DNA of 64,000 nt. Origin: Pseudomonas marvdashtae (GTDB lineage Bacteria; Pseudomonadota; Gammaproteobacteria; Pseudomonadales; Pseudomonadaceae). Numbering within the stretch: position 1 is the stretch's first letter; the number at the start of each line of letters is the position of its first letter. This document shows, one piece after another, positions 47,017 through 56,340 of the stretch. Made by a program: the position numbers and the translations under genes. The notes below the pieces were generated by a model. The model was given only the letters and a program-made list of their open reading frames with translations. It made no database searches and had not been told where the DNA came from. Location of the stretch: NCBI RefSeq assembly GCF_014268655.2, contig NZ_JABWQX020000002.1, positions 62,001 to 126,000 of the forward strand, in the 5' to 3' direction.

Positions 47017-47415
47017 TCAGGCCAGAGGTGAGGCGCGGGGATTGAGGCTGGGCCATTGCTGGCGCGGCGTGGGGCTGTCGAGCGTCGAGTGGACGGCACC
47101 GTGATGGGCCAGCTGTGCATCCAGATACAACTGCGGGGCATGCCCGGCGAGCGCCACCAACGGCGCCGGACCTGAGCAGCACCAGCAATGCTGCATCGTC
47201 GAGTGATTGTCTTGCTGTGGCGTGCCCTGTTCGAACGTGCCCAGGGACACCGCGACCATTTTCGTGCCGCTGGAGGAGCAGAAACTGCCCCATAGCATTT
47301 GCTCGGCTGGCGAATTGGCGGTCGCGCCACCGCTGTTGGAAAGCGGCATGGCAAGCATGTTGAACAGCACTGCGAAGCAGGCGATCCAGGCAAATGCAAG
47401 CCGTTGTCGGGACAT
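47017..47415 (-). CDS. DUF2946 protein, second copy
   Basis: A 132-residue DUF2946 protein with an N-terminal hydrophobic segment (FAWIACFAVLFNMLAMPL) and the Cys motif HCWCCSGPAPL. It is the probable first gene of the oprC operon (DUF2946, PCuAC, DUF2946, OprC, PepSY), 45 bases before the PCuAC gene. It shares little with the other DUF2946 gene beyond the Cys motif. Confidence 0.82.
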   Translation of the reverse strand: MSRQRLAFAWIACFAVLFNMLAMPLSNSGGATANSPAEQMLWGSFCSSSGTKMVAVSLGTFEQGTPQQDNHSTMQHCWCCSGPAPLVALAGHAPQLYLDAQLAHHGAVHSTLDSPTPRQQWPSLNPRASPLA

Positions 47416-47551
47416 GGGGCAATCCGCTCGGTTGGGCGATCAGGTGGCGGTATTTAGCCTGATCGGGGGACAGAAGTAAAAAAGCCACGTGCGGTGTAGG
47501 GTCGCAGGGCTGGTGTTAACAGTAGCAACATATTTTAAGGTGAGTGCTTTC

Positions 47552-47672
47552 GTGGCGAGGGAGCTTGCTCCCGCTGGGGCGCGAAGCGGTCCTAAAACCG
47601 GACATTGCGGTGTTTCAGGAAAATAGCGTTGGGGCTGCTGCGCAGCCCAGCGGGAGCAAGCTCCCTCGCCAC
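47552..47672. repeat. REPIN, GTGGCGAGGGAGC type (copy 4), extended centre
   Basis: Inverted arms as in the other copies, but the centre is longer and contains CTAAAACCGGACATTGCGGT, which also occurs in the copy at 48224. The right arm ends 13 bases from the stop codon of the antitoxin-like gene. Confidence 0.9.
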
Positions 47673-47684
47673 GGGCATTATTGA

Positions 47685-47960
47685 TCATTTGATATCCAGT
47701 CGTTCCCGATCTGCGCCGGTATAAGCCTGTGCTATATCGTTTGCCCGGGCGATATCGTTGAGGGTTGCTCGAATCAAGACGCCGTCACCCTTATCTTCTT
47801 CCAGGCAAGCATCAAGATAAGCCAACTTTTCCTCTGCCGTTTGGAGATAGCTGGCAGCATCGAAACGTGTGAAGGCTTCATCTCGCAGAATTCGGGCGAC
47901 CGCTGGATCGCTTTTGGCGCGTTCCGCAATCGTATGTTTATAGTTTCGTGTAAGGGCCAT
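47685..47960 (-). pseudogene. Antitoxin-like protein (addiction-module antidote family), 3' end probably lost
   Basis: 91 codons whose product resembles HigA-like addiction-module antidotes (MALTRNYKHTIAERAKSDPAVARILRDEA, then YLQTAEEKLAYLDACLEE...LNDIARANDIAQ). The family normally continues for about 15-30 residues with a second helix-turn-helix part; here it stops at ADRERLDIK, 13 bases from a REPIN, so the end was probably replaced. No toxin gene lies upstream or downstream. Whether the short product is functional is unclear. Confidence 0.5.
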
Positions 47961-47997
47961 TTATTCACCTGTGGGACCAGAGAACATGCGTGGTTTT

Positions 47998-48033
47998 TGT
48001 GGCGAGGGGTTTGATCAATCGCTTTGATCAAAC
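47998..48033. repeat. REP-like hairpin, GTGGCGAGGGG type
   Basis: TGTGGCGAGGGG leads into an 11-base stem (GGTTTGATCAA / TTGATCAAACC) with a 5-base loop. It lies between the antitoxin-like gene and the DUF6124 remnant. Confidence 0.6.
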
Positions 48034-48048
48034 CCAAGGCCCTGTCGC

Positions 48049-48223
48049 TTATCTCGGATCGACCACATCCAGCGCCCGATTTGCCAACAACTGGCTCAAC
48101 TCAATCATCTGCTGGACCCCTTGCGCGATATGTCGTCGCGAGCCCTCCAGATCGAATGCGAGGTCGCTGACCATGGCTGTCCCTTCGGGAATGTTGCCCC
48201 CGTCTGAAGACGAATGAGATCTT
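48049..48223 (-). pseudogene. Remnant of a DUF6124-like gene (C-terminal part only)
   Basis: The open frame encodes TAMVSDLAFDLEGSRRHIAQ and GVQQMIELSQLLANRALDVV, clearly alignable with the C-terminal half of the intact protein at 15155 (ISTIAADLADDIDESRRCIA, MADGVQLLVERALDHLE). The N-terminal half is missing; the frame runs directly into a REPIN at 48224. With the RNA element on the far side of that REPIN, this is a broken copy of the leader-plus-gene unit. Confidence 0.65.
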
Positions 48224-48371
48224 TGTGGCGAGGGAGCTTGCTCCCGCTGGGCCGGGCTGGCGCTCCAGCGCGGAGCGGCCCTAAAACCGGACATTGCGGT
48301 GTGTCAGGAATATCGCGTCCACTTTTTTGGGGCTGCTGCGCAGCCCAGCGGGAGCAAGCTCCCTCGCCACA
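48224..48371. repeat. REPIN, GTGGCGAGGGAGC type (copy 5), extended centre
   Basis: Inverted arms of 25 bases at 48224-48248 and 48347-48371. The centre shares CTAAAACCGGACATTGCGGT with the element at 47552, showing a common recent origin. It separates the DUF6124 remnant from the C4-like RNA element. Confidence 0.9.
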
Positions 48372-48376
48372 GGGCG

Positions 48377-48451
48377 GCGGCTGTGCGCAGGTTAGTCGAC
48401 CGGGGAGTCCAGCATTACCGGCGCGCCCGAAGGCGCCCTGCGCACAACCAC
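48377..48451 (-). ncRNA. C4-antisense-like RNA element (copy 2), cut off from its target gene
   Basis: On the minus strand a 15-base closing stem (48437-48451 with 48377-48391, two G-U pairs) encloses a GCGCC-UUCG-GGCGC hairpin (48423-48436) and a CCGG/CCGG hairpin with ACUCC in its loop: the same order of parts as at 15598-15670 with almost entirely different stem sequences. The segment CGACUAA (48392-48398) is complementary to the loop of an upstream hairpin CGGG-UUUAGUCG-CCCG (48510-48525). The downstream target region was replaced by a REPIN. Confidence 0.55.
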
Positions 48452-48680
48452 CATCAAGTGCAGGGATGAAATACCTGACTGACGAAGCTTGTGAACCCGC
48501 TGAAAACCTCGGGCGACTAAACCCGATCACTGAAGGGCAGTGACGGGAATCAAGTTACCGAGGGCCTCCAAGGCGCACAAGCCGGCGGATTCTGGCGTAG
48601 TTGTAGGCAGCGACGCAAGGTGATGTAGCCTGCTGACGTAGTTCTGACAGGACAGGCTTGTAGGACGGTGCAGTTTTCTG
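48452..48680. other. Gene-free stretch upstream of the second RNA element
   Basis: About 230 bases with no gene. It contains the hairpin at 48510-48525, a second inverted pair (CACTGAAGGGCAGTG near 48528-48542) and probably the promoter of the RNA element. Nothing else was recognised. Confidence 0.4.
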
Positions 48681-49433
48681 TCAGATCAACTGCAGCAGCC
48701 CCTGCAACACTTCATCCACCGTCCCAAACTCCCGATCCACCCCCACCAACACCGGCCGCCTCAGCACCAACACCGGCACCCCTCGCTCCCGCGCCACCTC
48801 CAGCTTCGGTTCAGTAGCCGTACTGCCGCTGTTCTTGCTCACCAGCACATCGATCTGCCGTCGTTCGAACAGCTCTCGCTCGCCCTCGATGTGAAACGGC
48901 CCACGGGCCCCAATCACTTCGCAGCGTTCGTTACCGGGATAAACGTCCAGGGCACGCAGGGTCCAGAATTGCTCCGGCGGAATTTCATGCAAATGTTGCA
49001 GCGGCTCACGGCCGAGGGTGAACAAGGGGCGTTGGAAGGGACGCAGCGCCTGGATCAATTCGGCCCAGTCGGCCACTTCGCGCCAGTCATCGCCAGCCCG
49101 GGGTTGCCAAGTCGGACGGCGCAGCGCCCAGCAGGGAATGCCACAGGCGCGGGCCGCGTGGGCGGCGTTGTGGCTGATCTGGGCGGCGTAGGGGTGGGTG
49201 GCGTCCAGCAGCAGGTCGATGCCCTCGGCGCGGATGAATTGCGCCAGCCCTTCGGCGCCGCCGTAGCCACCGACGCGGACCTGGCAGGCCAGGTCGTTGG
49301 GGATGCGACCGATGCCTGCCAGGCTGTAGATGTGCTGGGGGCCAAGCGTGCGGGCGATGGCCAGGGCTTCGGTGACGCCACCGAGCAGCAGGATGCGTTT
49401 CATCGCAAGGCTTTTCATGACAAGTCTCTTCAT
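48681..49433 (-). CDS. cobK: Precorrin-6A reductase
   Basis: A 250-residue CobK/CbiJ reductase that uses NADPH to reduce precorrin-6A. Recognised by [17 protein letters not shown] at the N terminus, [17 protein letters not shown] and [30 protein letters not shown]. Three in-frame ATGs stand in a row (49433, 49418, 49403), each in a CTTG(T/C)(C/G)ATGAA(A/G) context; 49433 has GGAG 7 bases upstream and overlaps the cbiD stop (ATGA), so it is chosen, although the domain begins at 49403. Confidence 0.92.
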   Translation of the reverse strand: MKRLVMKSLAMKRILLLGGVTEALAIARTLGPQHIYSLAGIGRIPNDLACQVRVGGYGGAEGLAQFIRAEGIDLLLDATHPYAAQISHNAAHAARACGIPCWALRRPTWQPRAGDDWREVADWAELIQALRPFQRPLFTLGREPLQHLHEIPPEQFWTLRALDVYPGNERCEVIGARGPFHIEGERELFERRQIDVLVSKNSGSTATEPKLEVARERGVPVLVLRRPVLVGVDREFGTVDEVLQGLLQLI

Positions 49434-50527
49434 GACAAGGCTCCGGCATGACCGACAATCCCGCCCTGGCGGTCGATGGCGAAGACTTCGACCTGGACCA
49501 GGGCCGGCACCACACTGCGCGCGAAGGCCAGCGCGTGCTCGCACACCGCGTCGCCCAAGGCAATGCCGGCGGCACTGGCCATTGCCAGGGCCTGTTGGCT
49601 GGTGTTGGCTTCTCGGATCCCCTGCTGCAAAACTTCATCGGCACCGATGGCAGCCGCCCATTCGGCCAGTTGTGGCAGGTCGATGCTCGAGTGGCGGCTG
49701 TGCAGGTCCATGTGGCCGGCGGCGAGTTTGCTGATCTTGCCAAAGCCGCCGCAGAGGCTGAGTTTTTCCACCGGCACCTTGCGCACATGCTTGAGCACGG
49801 CGCCGACGAAGTCGCCCATTTCGATCAGGGCGATTTCCGGCAGGTCGTAGACCCGGCGCATGGTGTCTTCGCTGGCATTGCCGGTGCAGGCGGCGATGTG
49901 CAGGTAGCCGTTGGTTTTCGCCACGTCGATGCCTTGGTGGATCGAGGCAATGTAGGCCGCACAGGAAAACGGCCGGACGATGCCGCTGGTGCCGAGGATC
50001 GACAGGCCGCCGAGGATGCCCAGGCGCGGGTTCATGGTTTTCAGCGCCAGGGCTTCGCCGCCCTCGACATTGACCGTGACTTCGAAACCACCGGTGTAAG
50101 CGCTTTCCTCGGCCAAGCGGCCCAAGTGATCGTTGATCATCTGGCGCGGCACCGGGTTGATCGCCGGTTCGCCGACGCCCAGCACCAACCCCGGTCGCGT
50201 TACCGTGCCCACGCCACGACCGGCGACGAAGCGCACGCCGGGCTCGGCGACCAAGCGTACTTGGGAAAACAGGAGCGCGCCGTGGGTCACGTCCGGGTCA
50301 TCGCCGGCGTCCTTGATCGTTCCGGCCTCGGCGCCTTGCTCGGTCAACCGGCAGAACTCCAGGCGCATCTGCACCTGCTTACCCTTGGGCAATACGATTT
50401 CCACGGCATCGGCTTCGGTGCCGCAAAGCAGCAGTCGCGCGGCTGCCAGGCTGGTGGCCGTGGCGCAGCTGCCGGTGGTCAGGCCACTGCGCAAGGGGGC
50501 GGGTTGTTCGGCGGTTTCGTCACGCAT
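49430..50527 (-). CDS. cbiD: Precorrin-5B C1-methyltransferase CbiD
   Basis: A 365-residue CbiD that methylates C1 of the corrin ring. Conserved parts: [62 protein letters not shown] and the glycine-rich [12 protein letters not shown]. Pseudomonads lack CobF and use CbiD in the otherwise aerobic pathway. The 5' end overlaps cobL by 8 bases and the 3' end overlaps cobK. Confidence 0.95.
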   Translation of the reverse strand: MRDETAEQPAPLRSGLTTGSCATATSLAAARLLLCGTEADAVEIVLPKGKQVQMRLEFCRLTEQGAEAGTIKDAGDDPDVTHGALLFSQVRLVAEPGVRFVAGRGVGTVTRPGLVLGVGEPAINPVPRQMINDHLGRLAEESAYTGGFEVTVNVEGGEALALKTMNPRLGILGGLSILGTSGIVRPFSCAAYIASIHQGIDVAKTNGYLHIAACTGNASEDTMRRVYDLPEIALIEMGDFVGAVLKHVRKVPVEKLSLCGGFGKISKLAAGHMDLHSRHSSIDLPQLAEWAAAIGADEVLQQGIREANTSQQALAMASAAGIALGDAVCEHALAFARSVVPALVQVEVFAIDRQGGIVGHAGALS

Positions 50528-51731
50528 CGAGAGGTTTCGTCAGGTCCAGCAAGGTGATCGGCAAGGCCTGGCGCCAGGTGTCGAACTCGCCCAATGGCTG
50601 GGCCTGGGCGATGTGGATGCGGGTCAGCTCGCCGCCGTGGCGTTCGCGCCAGTGCATCAGGGTCATTTCGCTTTGCAGGGTCACGGCATTGGCGACCAAC
50701 CGACCGCCGGGCTTGAGCTGGGCCCAGCAAGCGTCGAGCACGCCTTCTCGGGTGACGCCGCCACCGATGAACACCGCGTCCGGACGTTCGAGGTTCTCCA
50801 GCGCCTGCGGGGCACTGCCGCGAATCAGCTGCAGGCCCGGTACGCCGAGGCTGTCGCGGTTGCGTTCGATCAAGCCTTGGCGACTTTCGTCGGCTTCGAT
50901 GGCCAGGGTCCGGCAACTGGGATGGGCGCGCATCCATTCGATGCCGATGGAGCCGCTGCCGGCGCCGACATCCCAGAGCAATTCACCGGGCGTCGGGGCA
51001 AGGCGGGCGAGGGTGATGGCGCGCACGTCGCGCTTGGTCAACTGGCCGTCATGCTCGAATGCGCTGTCTGGCAGACCGGCCAGGCGTGACAAGCGCTGTG
51101 TCGACGGTTCGGCCCGGCATTCGAGGGCGATCAGGTTCAGGTCGGCGACGGTTTCATCGGACCATCGCGTCGCAGTGCTTTCGATCCGTCGTTCTGCCGC
51201 GCCGCCTAAATGTTCCAGCACCGTCATGGCGCTCGGGCCGAAGCCGCGCTCGCGCAGCAACGTCGCCACGGCGGCAGGGCTGTGGCGGTCGTTGCTCAGC
51301 AGCAACAGCCGGACACCTGTGGATAAATGCCCATTGAGCGCGGCCAAGGGGCGCGCCACCAGCGACAGCGTGACCACGTCCTGCAGCGGCCAGCCCATGC
51401 GTGCCGCCGCCAGCGAACAGGACGACGGCGCCGGGATGACCAGCATCTGATCACTTGGCACCTGTTTCGCCAGGCTGGCGCCCACGCCGTAGAACATCGG
51501 ATCGCCGCTGGCCAGCACACACACCGGTTCGCCCTGCCGAGCGAGCAGCGGCTCCAGGGAAAACGGGCTAGGCCACGATTCCCGTTCGCCACGGATACAC
51601 AGCGGCAGCAACGCCAACTGGCGAGCGCTGCCCACAATGCGCGATGCACGTAGCAAGGCATGGCGGGCCGTCCGGCCCAGGCCCTTGAAACCGTCTTCAC
51701 CGATGCCCACTACGGTCAGCCAGGGGGTCAT
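50520..51731 (-). CDS. cobL: Precorrin-6Y C5,15-methyltransferase (decarboxylating), CbiE-CbiT fusion
   Basis: A 403-residue bifunctional enzyme. Residues 1 to about 200 are the CbiE tetrapyrrole methylase domain ([47 protein letters not shown]). Residues about 215-400 are the CbiT SAM-dependent methyltransferase/decarboxylase ([21 protein letters not shown]). It is the first gene of the cobL-cbiD-cobK unit and divergent from cobG with 210 bases between. Confidence 0.95.
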   Translation of the reverse strand: MTPWLTVVGIGEDGFKGLGRTARHALLRASRIVGSARQLALLPLCIRGERESWPSPFSLEPLLARQGEPVCVLASGDPMFYGVGASLAKQVPSDQMLVIPAPSSCSLAAARMGWPLQDVVTLSLVARPLAALNGHLSTGVRLLLLSNDRHSPAAVATLLRERGFGPSAMTVLEHLGGAAERRIESTATRWSDETVADLNLIALECRAEPSTQRLSRLAGLPDSAFEHDGQLTKRDVRAITLARLAPTPGELLWDVGAGSGSIGIEWMRAHPSCRTLAIEADESRQGLIERNRDSLGVPGLQLIRGSAPQALENLERPDAVFIGGGVTREGVLDACWAQLKPGGRLVANAVTLQSEMTLMHWRERHGGELTRIHIAQAQPLGEFDTWRQALPITLLDLTKPLDA

Positions 51732-51941
51732 CTCTGTTCCTCGAATAGATGGGGTTGATCGACAGGCAGGTTGCCGCCGCGAACCGGGCCGCCATAATAC
51801 CGCGCCCCGGCGGATCAGGCGTGAACCATCCGTGTGTGCCCACCACCAGCATTCCGACCCGCAAGCTTTTCATGACCCGCGGCAAAGCAGGCATAATGGC
51901 GCTCCTCGCCACTGTGGCGTTTCTTATTTGCCGGTCTTCCT

Positions 51942-53261
51942 TTGAACGAACGTCCATCCTCCCTCGTCGTACGCCCCTCCGGTTGTCCGGGGTTGCTGCG
52001 TGTCGTCCAGGCGCTGGATGGGGGGATCTGTCGGATCAAGCTCGATGGTGGCTGCATCCAGGCGGATCAGGCCGAAGCCGTGGCGGCGGTGGCCGAGCGG
52101 TTCGCCGGGGGCGTGATCGAGGCGACCAACCGGGCCAACCTGCAAATCCGTGGGATCGGTCCCGAGCACAACGCGCTGATCGAGCCACTGCTGGCCGCCG
52201 GGCTTGGCCCGCGCACTCCGGCTGGCGATGACGTGCGCAACCTGATGCTCAGCCCGTCGGCCGGGATCGATCGGCAGATGCTGTTCGACACCCGCCCGTT
52301 GGCCGCGCAGATCCTCTTCACCCTGCAAACTCATGAACGCTTCCATGAACTGTCGGCCAAGTTCGCCGTGCAACTGGACGGCGGCGAAGCACTGGCAATG
52401 CTCGAACATCACCACGACCTGTGGCTGTCGGCCCTTTTGCGCGACGGCGAGCCCTGGCTGGCCTTTGGCCTGGCCGGTACCCCGCTGGACAAGCCCGCGG
52501 GCAGGGTGCCCCTGGCCCAGGGACATACCTTGGTGGTGGCGGTGCTGGAGCTGTTTCTCGACCTGGCCCGCCCGGACCAGACGCGCATGCGCCATTTGCT
52601 GGCCGAGATCGCTGAAGATGAACTCGTGACCCGATTGGCCTCTCGCGTGCCCCTGCAACCTTGCCTGGATTGGCAGCGGGAAGCGTCGATCGATGAATTG
52701 CACATCGGTATCCATGCCCAGCACAACGACCGCGTCTACGTCGGTGCGGGGGCGCCTCTTGGCCGGCTCGATGCGGCCATGCTGCGGGAGGCGGGTCAGG
52801 TGGCGCGGGAGAAGGGCGACGGCAGCCTTCGTTTTACCCCTTGGCAAAGCCTGCTGCTGCCCAACGTGCGCGGTGAGGACGCCGGGGAAGTGTTGGAACG
52901 GCTAGAGGCGTTGGGCCTAGTGTGTTCGCTTGATCAGCCGCTGGCGCACATCATCGCCTGCACCGGTTCCAGTGGCTGCGCCAAGGCCCTGGCCGACACC
53001 AAGGCCGACGCCCGTCAACTGGCCGAGCTGCTGCAAGGCCAGCGTCATGCCGTGAAGGTTCATCTGTCCGGCTGCCCGCGTTCCTGCGCGGCGGCACACA
53101 TCGCGCCTGCCACCTTGCTGGCGGTCGCACCCGGTCGTTACGACCTATATTTTCGCGATGCCACGCTGCCGGGTTTCGGCGCGCTGCAAGCACACAATCT
53201 GACAATCGAAGCGCTCGGCCGCTGGCTCGACGCTCACCCCCGGAGCCCCCTTGATGCTTGA
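51942..53261 (+). CDS. cobG: Precorrin-3B synthase, oxygen-dependent
   Basis: A 439-residue protein of the sulfite/nitrite-reductase-like fold that hydroxylates precorrin-3A and triggers ring contraction in the aerobic pathway. A 4Fe-4S/haem-site Cys set is visible in CTGSSGCAKA and HLSGCPRSCAAAHIA. The repeated ferredoxin-like parts (RIKLDGGCI...EATNRANLQIRGIG and later DDR-type half) are typical. The start is TTG at 51942, because no ATG occurs near the N-terminal homology; the weak start may keep expression low. Confidence 0.9.
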   Translation: MNERPSSLVVRPSGCPGLLRVVQALDGGICRIKLDGGCIQADQAEAVAAVAERFAGGVIEATNRANLQIRGIGPEHNALIEPLLAAGLGPRTPAGDDVRNLMLSPSAGIDRQMLFDTRPLAAQILFTLQTHERFHELSAKFAVQLDGGEALAMLEHHHDLWLSALLRDGEPWLAFGLAGTPLDKPAGRVPLAQGHTLVVAVLELFLDLARPDQTRMRHLLAEIAEDELVTRLASRVPLQPCLDWQREASIDELHIGIHAQHNDRVYVGAGAPLGRLDAAMLREAGQVAREKGDGSLRFTPWQSLLLPNVRGEDAGEVLERLEALGLVCSLDQPLAHIIACTGSSGCAKALADTKADARQLAELLQGQRHAVKVHLSGCPRSCAAAHIAPATLLAVAPGRYDLYFRDATLPGFGALQAHNLTIEALGRWLDAHPRSPLDA

Positions 53262-53880
53262 TTACATCCGCGACGGTCAGGAGATCTATCGCAACTCCTT
53301 CGCGATCATTCGTGCCGAGGCCAACCTTGCGCGCATTCCGGCCGATCTGGAGAAACTGGCCGTGCGAGTGATCCACGCCTGCGGCATGGTCGAGGCCATC
53401 GACGGGCTGCAATTCTCCGACGGCGCCGGCAAGGCCGGGCGCGAAGCGCTGGCTGCTGGCGCGCCGATTCTGTGCGACGCGCGGATGGTCAGTGAAGGCG
53501 TAACCCGCGCGCGTTTGCCGGCCAATAACCCAGTGATCTGCACCCTGCGCGATGACAGCGTCCCGGAGCTTGCCCGCGAGTTGGGCAACACCCGCTCAGC
53601 CGCCGCCCTGGAGCTATGGCGCCCACATCTGGAAGGCAGCGTCGTGGTCATTGGCAACGCGCCGACCGCGCTGTTCTACCTGTTGGAAATGCTCGATGCC
53701 GGCGCGCCGAAACCGGCACTGATCCTCGGTTTCCCGGTGGGCTTCGTCGGTGCCGCCGAGTCCAAGGCGATGCTGGCGGCCGACAGCCGTGGCGTTCCGT
53801 TCGTGATCATGCAAGGCCGGCTCGGCGGCAGTGCCATGGCCGCCGCCGCCGTCAATGCCCTCGCCACGGAGGTTGAATGA
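53254..53880 (+). CDS. cobH: Precorrin-8X methylmutase
   Basis: A 208-residue CobH/CbiC that moves the C11 methyl group to C12, forming hydrogenobyrinate. Conserved [18 protein letters not shown] (catalytic His), [12 protein letters not shown] and the C-terminal [13 protein letters not shown]...[15 protein letters not shown]. It overlaps the cobG stop by 8 bases. Confidence 0.95.
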   Translation: MLDYIRDGQEIYRNSFAIIRAEANLARIPADLEKLAVRVIHACGMVEAIDGLQFSDGAGKAGREALAAGAPILCDARMVSEGVTRARLPANNPVICTLRDDSVPELARELGNTRSAAALELWRPHLEGSVVVIGNAPTALFYLLEMLDAGAPKPALILGFPVGFVGAAESKAMLAADSRGVPFVIMQGRLGGSAMAAAAVNALATEVE

Positions 53881-54611
53881 TGCAGCAGCCTGGACGTCTG
53901 ATCGGCCTTGGCGTGGGGCCAGGTGATCCGGAACTGATTACCGTCAAGGCCTTGCGCCTGCTGCGTGAATCGCCCGTGGTGGCGTACTTTGTCGCCAAGG
54001 GCAAGAAGGGCAACGCCTTCGGCATCATCGAGGCTCATTTGCAGGATGCGCAGACGTTGCTGCCGCTGGTCTACCCAGTCACCACCGAAGCGTTGCCGGC
54101 GCCGCTGTCCTACGAACAGGTGATCGCCGATTTCTACGACACCGCCGCCGAGCAATTGGCGGTACACCTGGATGCCGGCCGCGACGTGGCCGTGATCTGC
54201 GAGGGCGATCCGTTTTTCTACGGATCCTATATGTATTTGCATGATCGGTTGGCCGAGCGCTACGAGGCCCAGGTCATTCCCGGCGTGTGTTCGATGCTGG
54301 GCGGTGCCTCGGTGCTCGGTGCGCCGCTGGTCTATCGCAACCAGAGCCTGTCGGTGTTGTCGGGCGTGCTGCCGCACGAGGATCTCAAGCGGCGACTGGC
54401 GGATGCGGATGCGGCGGTGATCATGAAGCTGGGGCGCAATTTCCCCAAGGTTCGCCAAGTGCTCCAGGAACTGGGCATGGACGGGCGGGCGCTGTACGTC
54501 GAACGCGCGACCATGGCCAACCAGAAAATCGTCCCGCTTGATGAAGTAGAGCCGATGTCTTCGCCGTATTTCTCGCTGATCATCGTCCCTGGCGAGCGGT
54601 GGCAGGGATGA
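53877..54611 (+). CDS. cobI: Precorrin-2 C20-methyltransferase
   Basis: A 244-residue tetrapyrrole methylase. [20 protein letters not shown] (SAM loop), [20 protein letters not shown] and [13 protein letters not shown] are diagnostic of CobI. Two consecutive ATG codons at 53877 and 53880 are both possible starts; the first overlaps the cobH stop (ATGA). Confidence 0.95.
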   Translation: MMQQPGRLIGLGVGPGDPELITVKALRLLRESPVVAYFVAKGKKGNAFGIIEAHLQDAQTLLPLVYPVTTEALPAPLSYEQVIADFYDTAAEQLAVHLDAGRDVAVICEGDPFFYGSYMYLHDRLAERYEAQVIPGVCSMLGGASVLGAPLVYRNQSLSVLSGVLPHEDLKRRLADADAAVIMKLGRNFPKVRQVLQELGMDGRALYVERATMANQKIVPLDEVEPMSSPYFSLIIVPGERWQG

Positions 54612-56308
54612 CTTCAAAGGCTCCGGCAATTGTCATCCTCGGCCAAGGCAGCCTGGCGACGGCCCGACGGATTCAGCAGCGCTACCCCGACGCCTTGATC
54701 CACGGCCTGGCTGGTCGAGTCAAGGGTGATCGGCAATACCTCGAGTTTGGTGCGACGTTGCGCGAACTCTACCAACGGGACACGCCGATCATCGCCCTGT
54801 GCGCGGCGGGCATTGTCATCCGCACCCTGGCGCCGCTGTTGCTGGAAAAAGGCGCCGAACCGCCGGTGCTCGCGGTGGCCGAGGATGGCAGCGCCGTGGT
54901 GCCACTGTTGGGCGGCCTCGGTGGTGTGAATGGCATGGCCCGGGACATCGCGGCAGCGCTGCACGTCGCGCCAGCGATCACCACCAGCGGCGAATTGCGT
55001 TTCGGCACGTGCCTGCTCAACCCGCCAAGCGGCTATAGCCTCGGCGACCTGGAACAGGGCAAGCGCTTCGTGTCCGATCTCCTCGCCGGTGAAACGGTGC
55101 GGGTCGAAGGCGCGGCGCCTTGGCTGGATCAGGCGCAGTTGCCTCAGGACGCGCAGGCGCGGCTGGCGATCCGCATCGACAGTGCCGCTGGAGTACCGAC
55201 AGCGGACGAGCTGCGCATCTATCCGCGCAATGTGGTGATCGCGGTGAGTGCTGGCGCGACGGATATATCGAACCTCAGTGTGCAAGCGCTGGCCCAGGCC
55301 GGTCTCGCGCCCCAGTCGCTGGCATGCCTGTTGGCAGCGGACAGCGATATGCCGCGCTCCGAATTGCAGCAAGCCGCTTCGGCCTTGGGCGTGCCGCTGC
55401 GCTTTGTTGCGGCCAACGCAAACGTGGCGCAGTGGCTGGGCGATGCCATGGGCCAGCCGGTATCCCTTCAGGTCTTGGACGGCGTAGCCATCGCCGTGGC
55501 CGAGCAACCCGTCGACCCGCAACGAATCGGCCGCCCGCGCGGTCGTCTGGCAGTGATCGGTCTTGGTCCTGGCGCGGCCGAGCTGATGGTGCCGGCCGTG
55601 CGCGCCGAGCTGGATCGCGCTACGGACGTGCTGGGCTATGAAACCTACGTGCGCATGGCCGGGCCTTTCCGGGCCGACCAGGTGCAGCATTGCACCGACA
55701 ATCGCGAAGAGATGCAGCGTGCCCGACATGCTTTCGAACTGGCCGCCGAGGGGCGATCCGTGGTGGTGGTGTCGTCGGGCGACCCCGGCGTTTTCGCCAT
55801 GGCGGCCGCGGTACTCGAGGCCTTGCATGAGTCCAGCGATACGCGCTGGCATAGCGTGGACCTGCAAATCCTGCCGGGCGTCTCGGCCTCTCTGGCCACC
55901 GCCGCCCAGGCCGGCGCGCCGCTGGGGCATGATTTCTGCGTAATGTCGCTGTCGGACAACCTCAAGCCTTGGTCGATCATCGAGAAGCGCCTGGACCTGG
56001 CGGCCCAGGCCGACCTGGCCCTCGCGTTCTACAACCCGATCTCGCGTTCCCGACCATGGCAGCTGGGGCGCGCTTTGGAGATAGTCGCGCAACATCGCAC
56101 GCCGCAAACCCCCGTCGTCCTGGGACGTGATATCGGGCGGCCGGGCCAGACCTTGCGTGTCACGACCCTGGGGCAACTAACCCCGGATCAGGTGGATATG
56201 CGCACCATGGTGCTCGTTGGCTCATCCACGACCTGCATGTTTCCTCGCGCCGAAGGTGGCGACTGGGTGTACACCCCTCGCTGGTACGGCAACAAACCGG
56301 CGGGATGA
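54608..56308 (+). CDS. cobJ: CbiG-like domain fused to precorrin-3B C17-methyltransferase
   Basis: A 566-residue fusion. Residues 1 to about 300 resemble CbiG/CobE ([50 protein letters not shown], then a CobE-like part [12 protein letters not shown]). Residues about 315-560 are the CobJ methylase ([66 protein letters not shown], in parts). The length agrees with P. aeruginosa CobJ. The start ATG overlaps the cobI stop; a hairpin follows the stop. Confidence 0.94.
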   Translation: MTSKAPAIVILGQGSLATARRIQQRYPDALIHGLAGRVKGDRQYLEFGATLRELYQRDTPIIALCAAGIVIRTLAPLLLEKGAEPPVLAVAEDGSAVVPLLGGLGGVNGMARDIAAALHVAPAITTSGELRFGTCLLNPPSGYSLGDLEQGKRFVSDLLAGETVRVEGAAPWLDQAQLPQDAQARLAIRIDSAAGVPTADELRIYPRNVVIAVSAGATDISNLSVQALAQAGLAPQSLACLLAADSDMPRSELQQAASALGVPLRFVAANANVAQWLGDAMGQPVSLQVLDGVAIAVAEQPVDPQRIGRPRGRLAVIGLGPGAAELMVPAVRAELDRATDVLGYETYVRMAGPFRADQVQHCTDNREEMQRARHAFELAAEGRSVVVVSSGDPGVFAMAAAVLEALHESSDTRWHSVDLQILPGVSASLATAAQAGAPLGHDFCVMSLSDNLKPWSIIEKRLDLAAQADLALAFYNPISRSRPWQLGRALEIVAQHRTPQTPVVLGRDIGRPGQTLRVTTLGQLTPDQVDMRTMVLVGSSTTCMFPRAEGGDWVYTPRWYGNKPAG

Positions 56309-56313
56309 AAGCC

Positions 56314-56340
56314 GGGCGGTCCGTTCGGACCGCCCTTAAT
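56314..56340 (+). terminator. Probable terminator of the cobGHIJ operon
   Basis: A perfect 9-base stem (GGGCGGTCC/GGACCGCCC) with a GTTC loop starts 6 bases after the cobJ stop. The tail is only TTAAT, so termination may be partial. Confidence 0.7.

Noticed and set aside
47552..48371. Insertion sequence with terminal inverted repeats
   Set aside because: The inverted arms are REP sequences and no transposase frame lies between them; they are REPINs.
51732..51941. Cobalamin riboswitch in the cobL-cobG divergent region
   Set aside because: GCCACTG occurs at 51908-51914, but the other conserved B12-box parts are missing and the sequence forms only the small hairpin CGCCA-CTG-TGGCG. It is not enough for a riboswitch.
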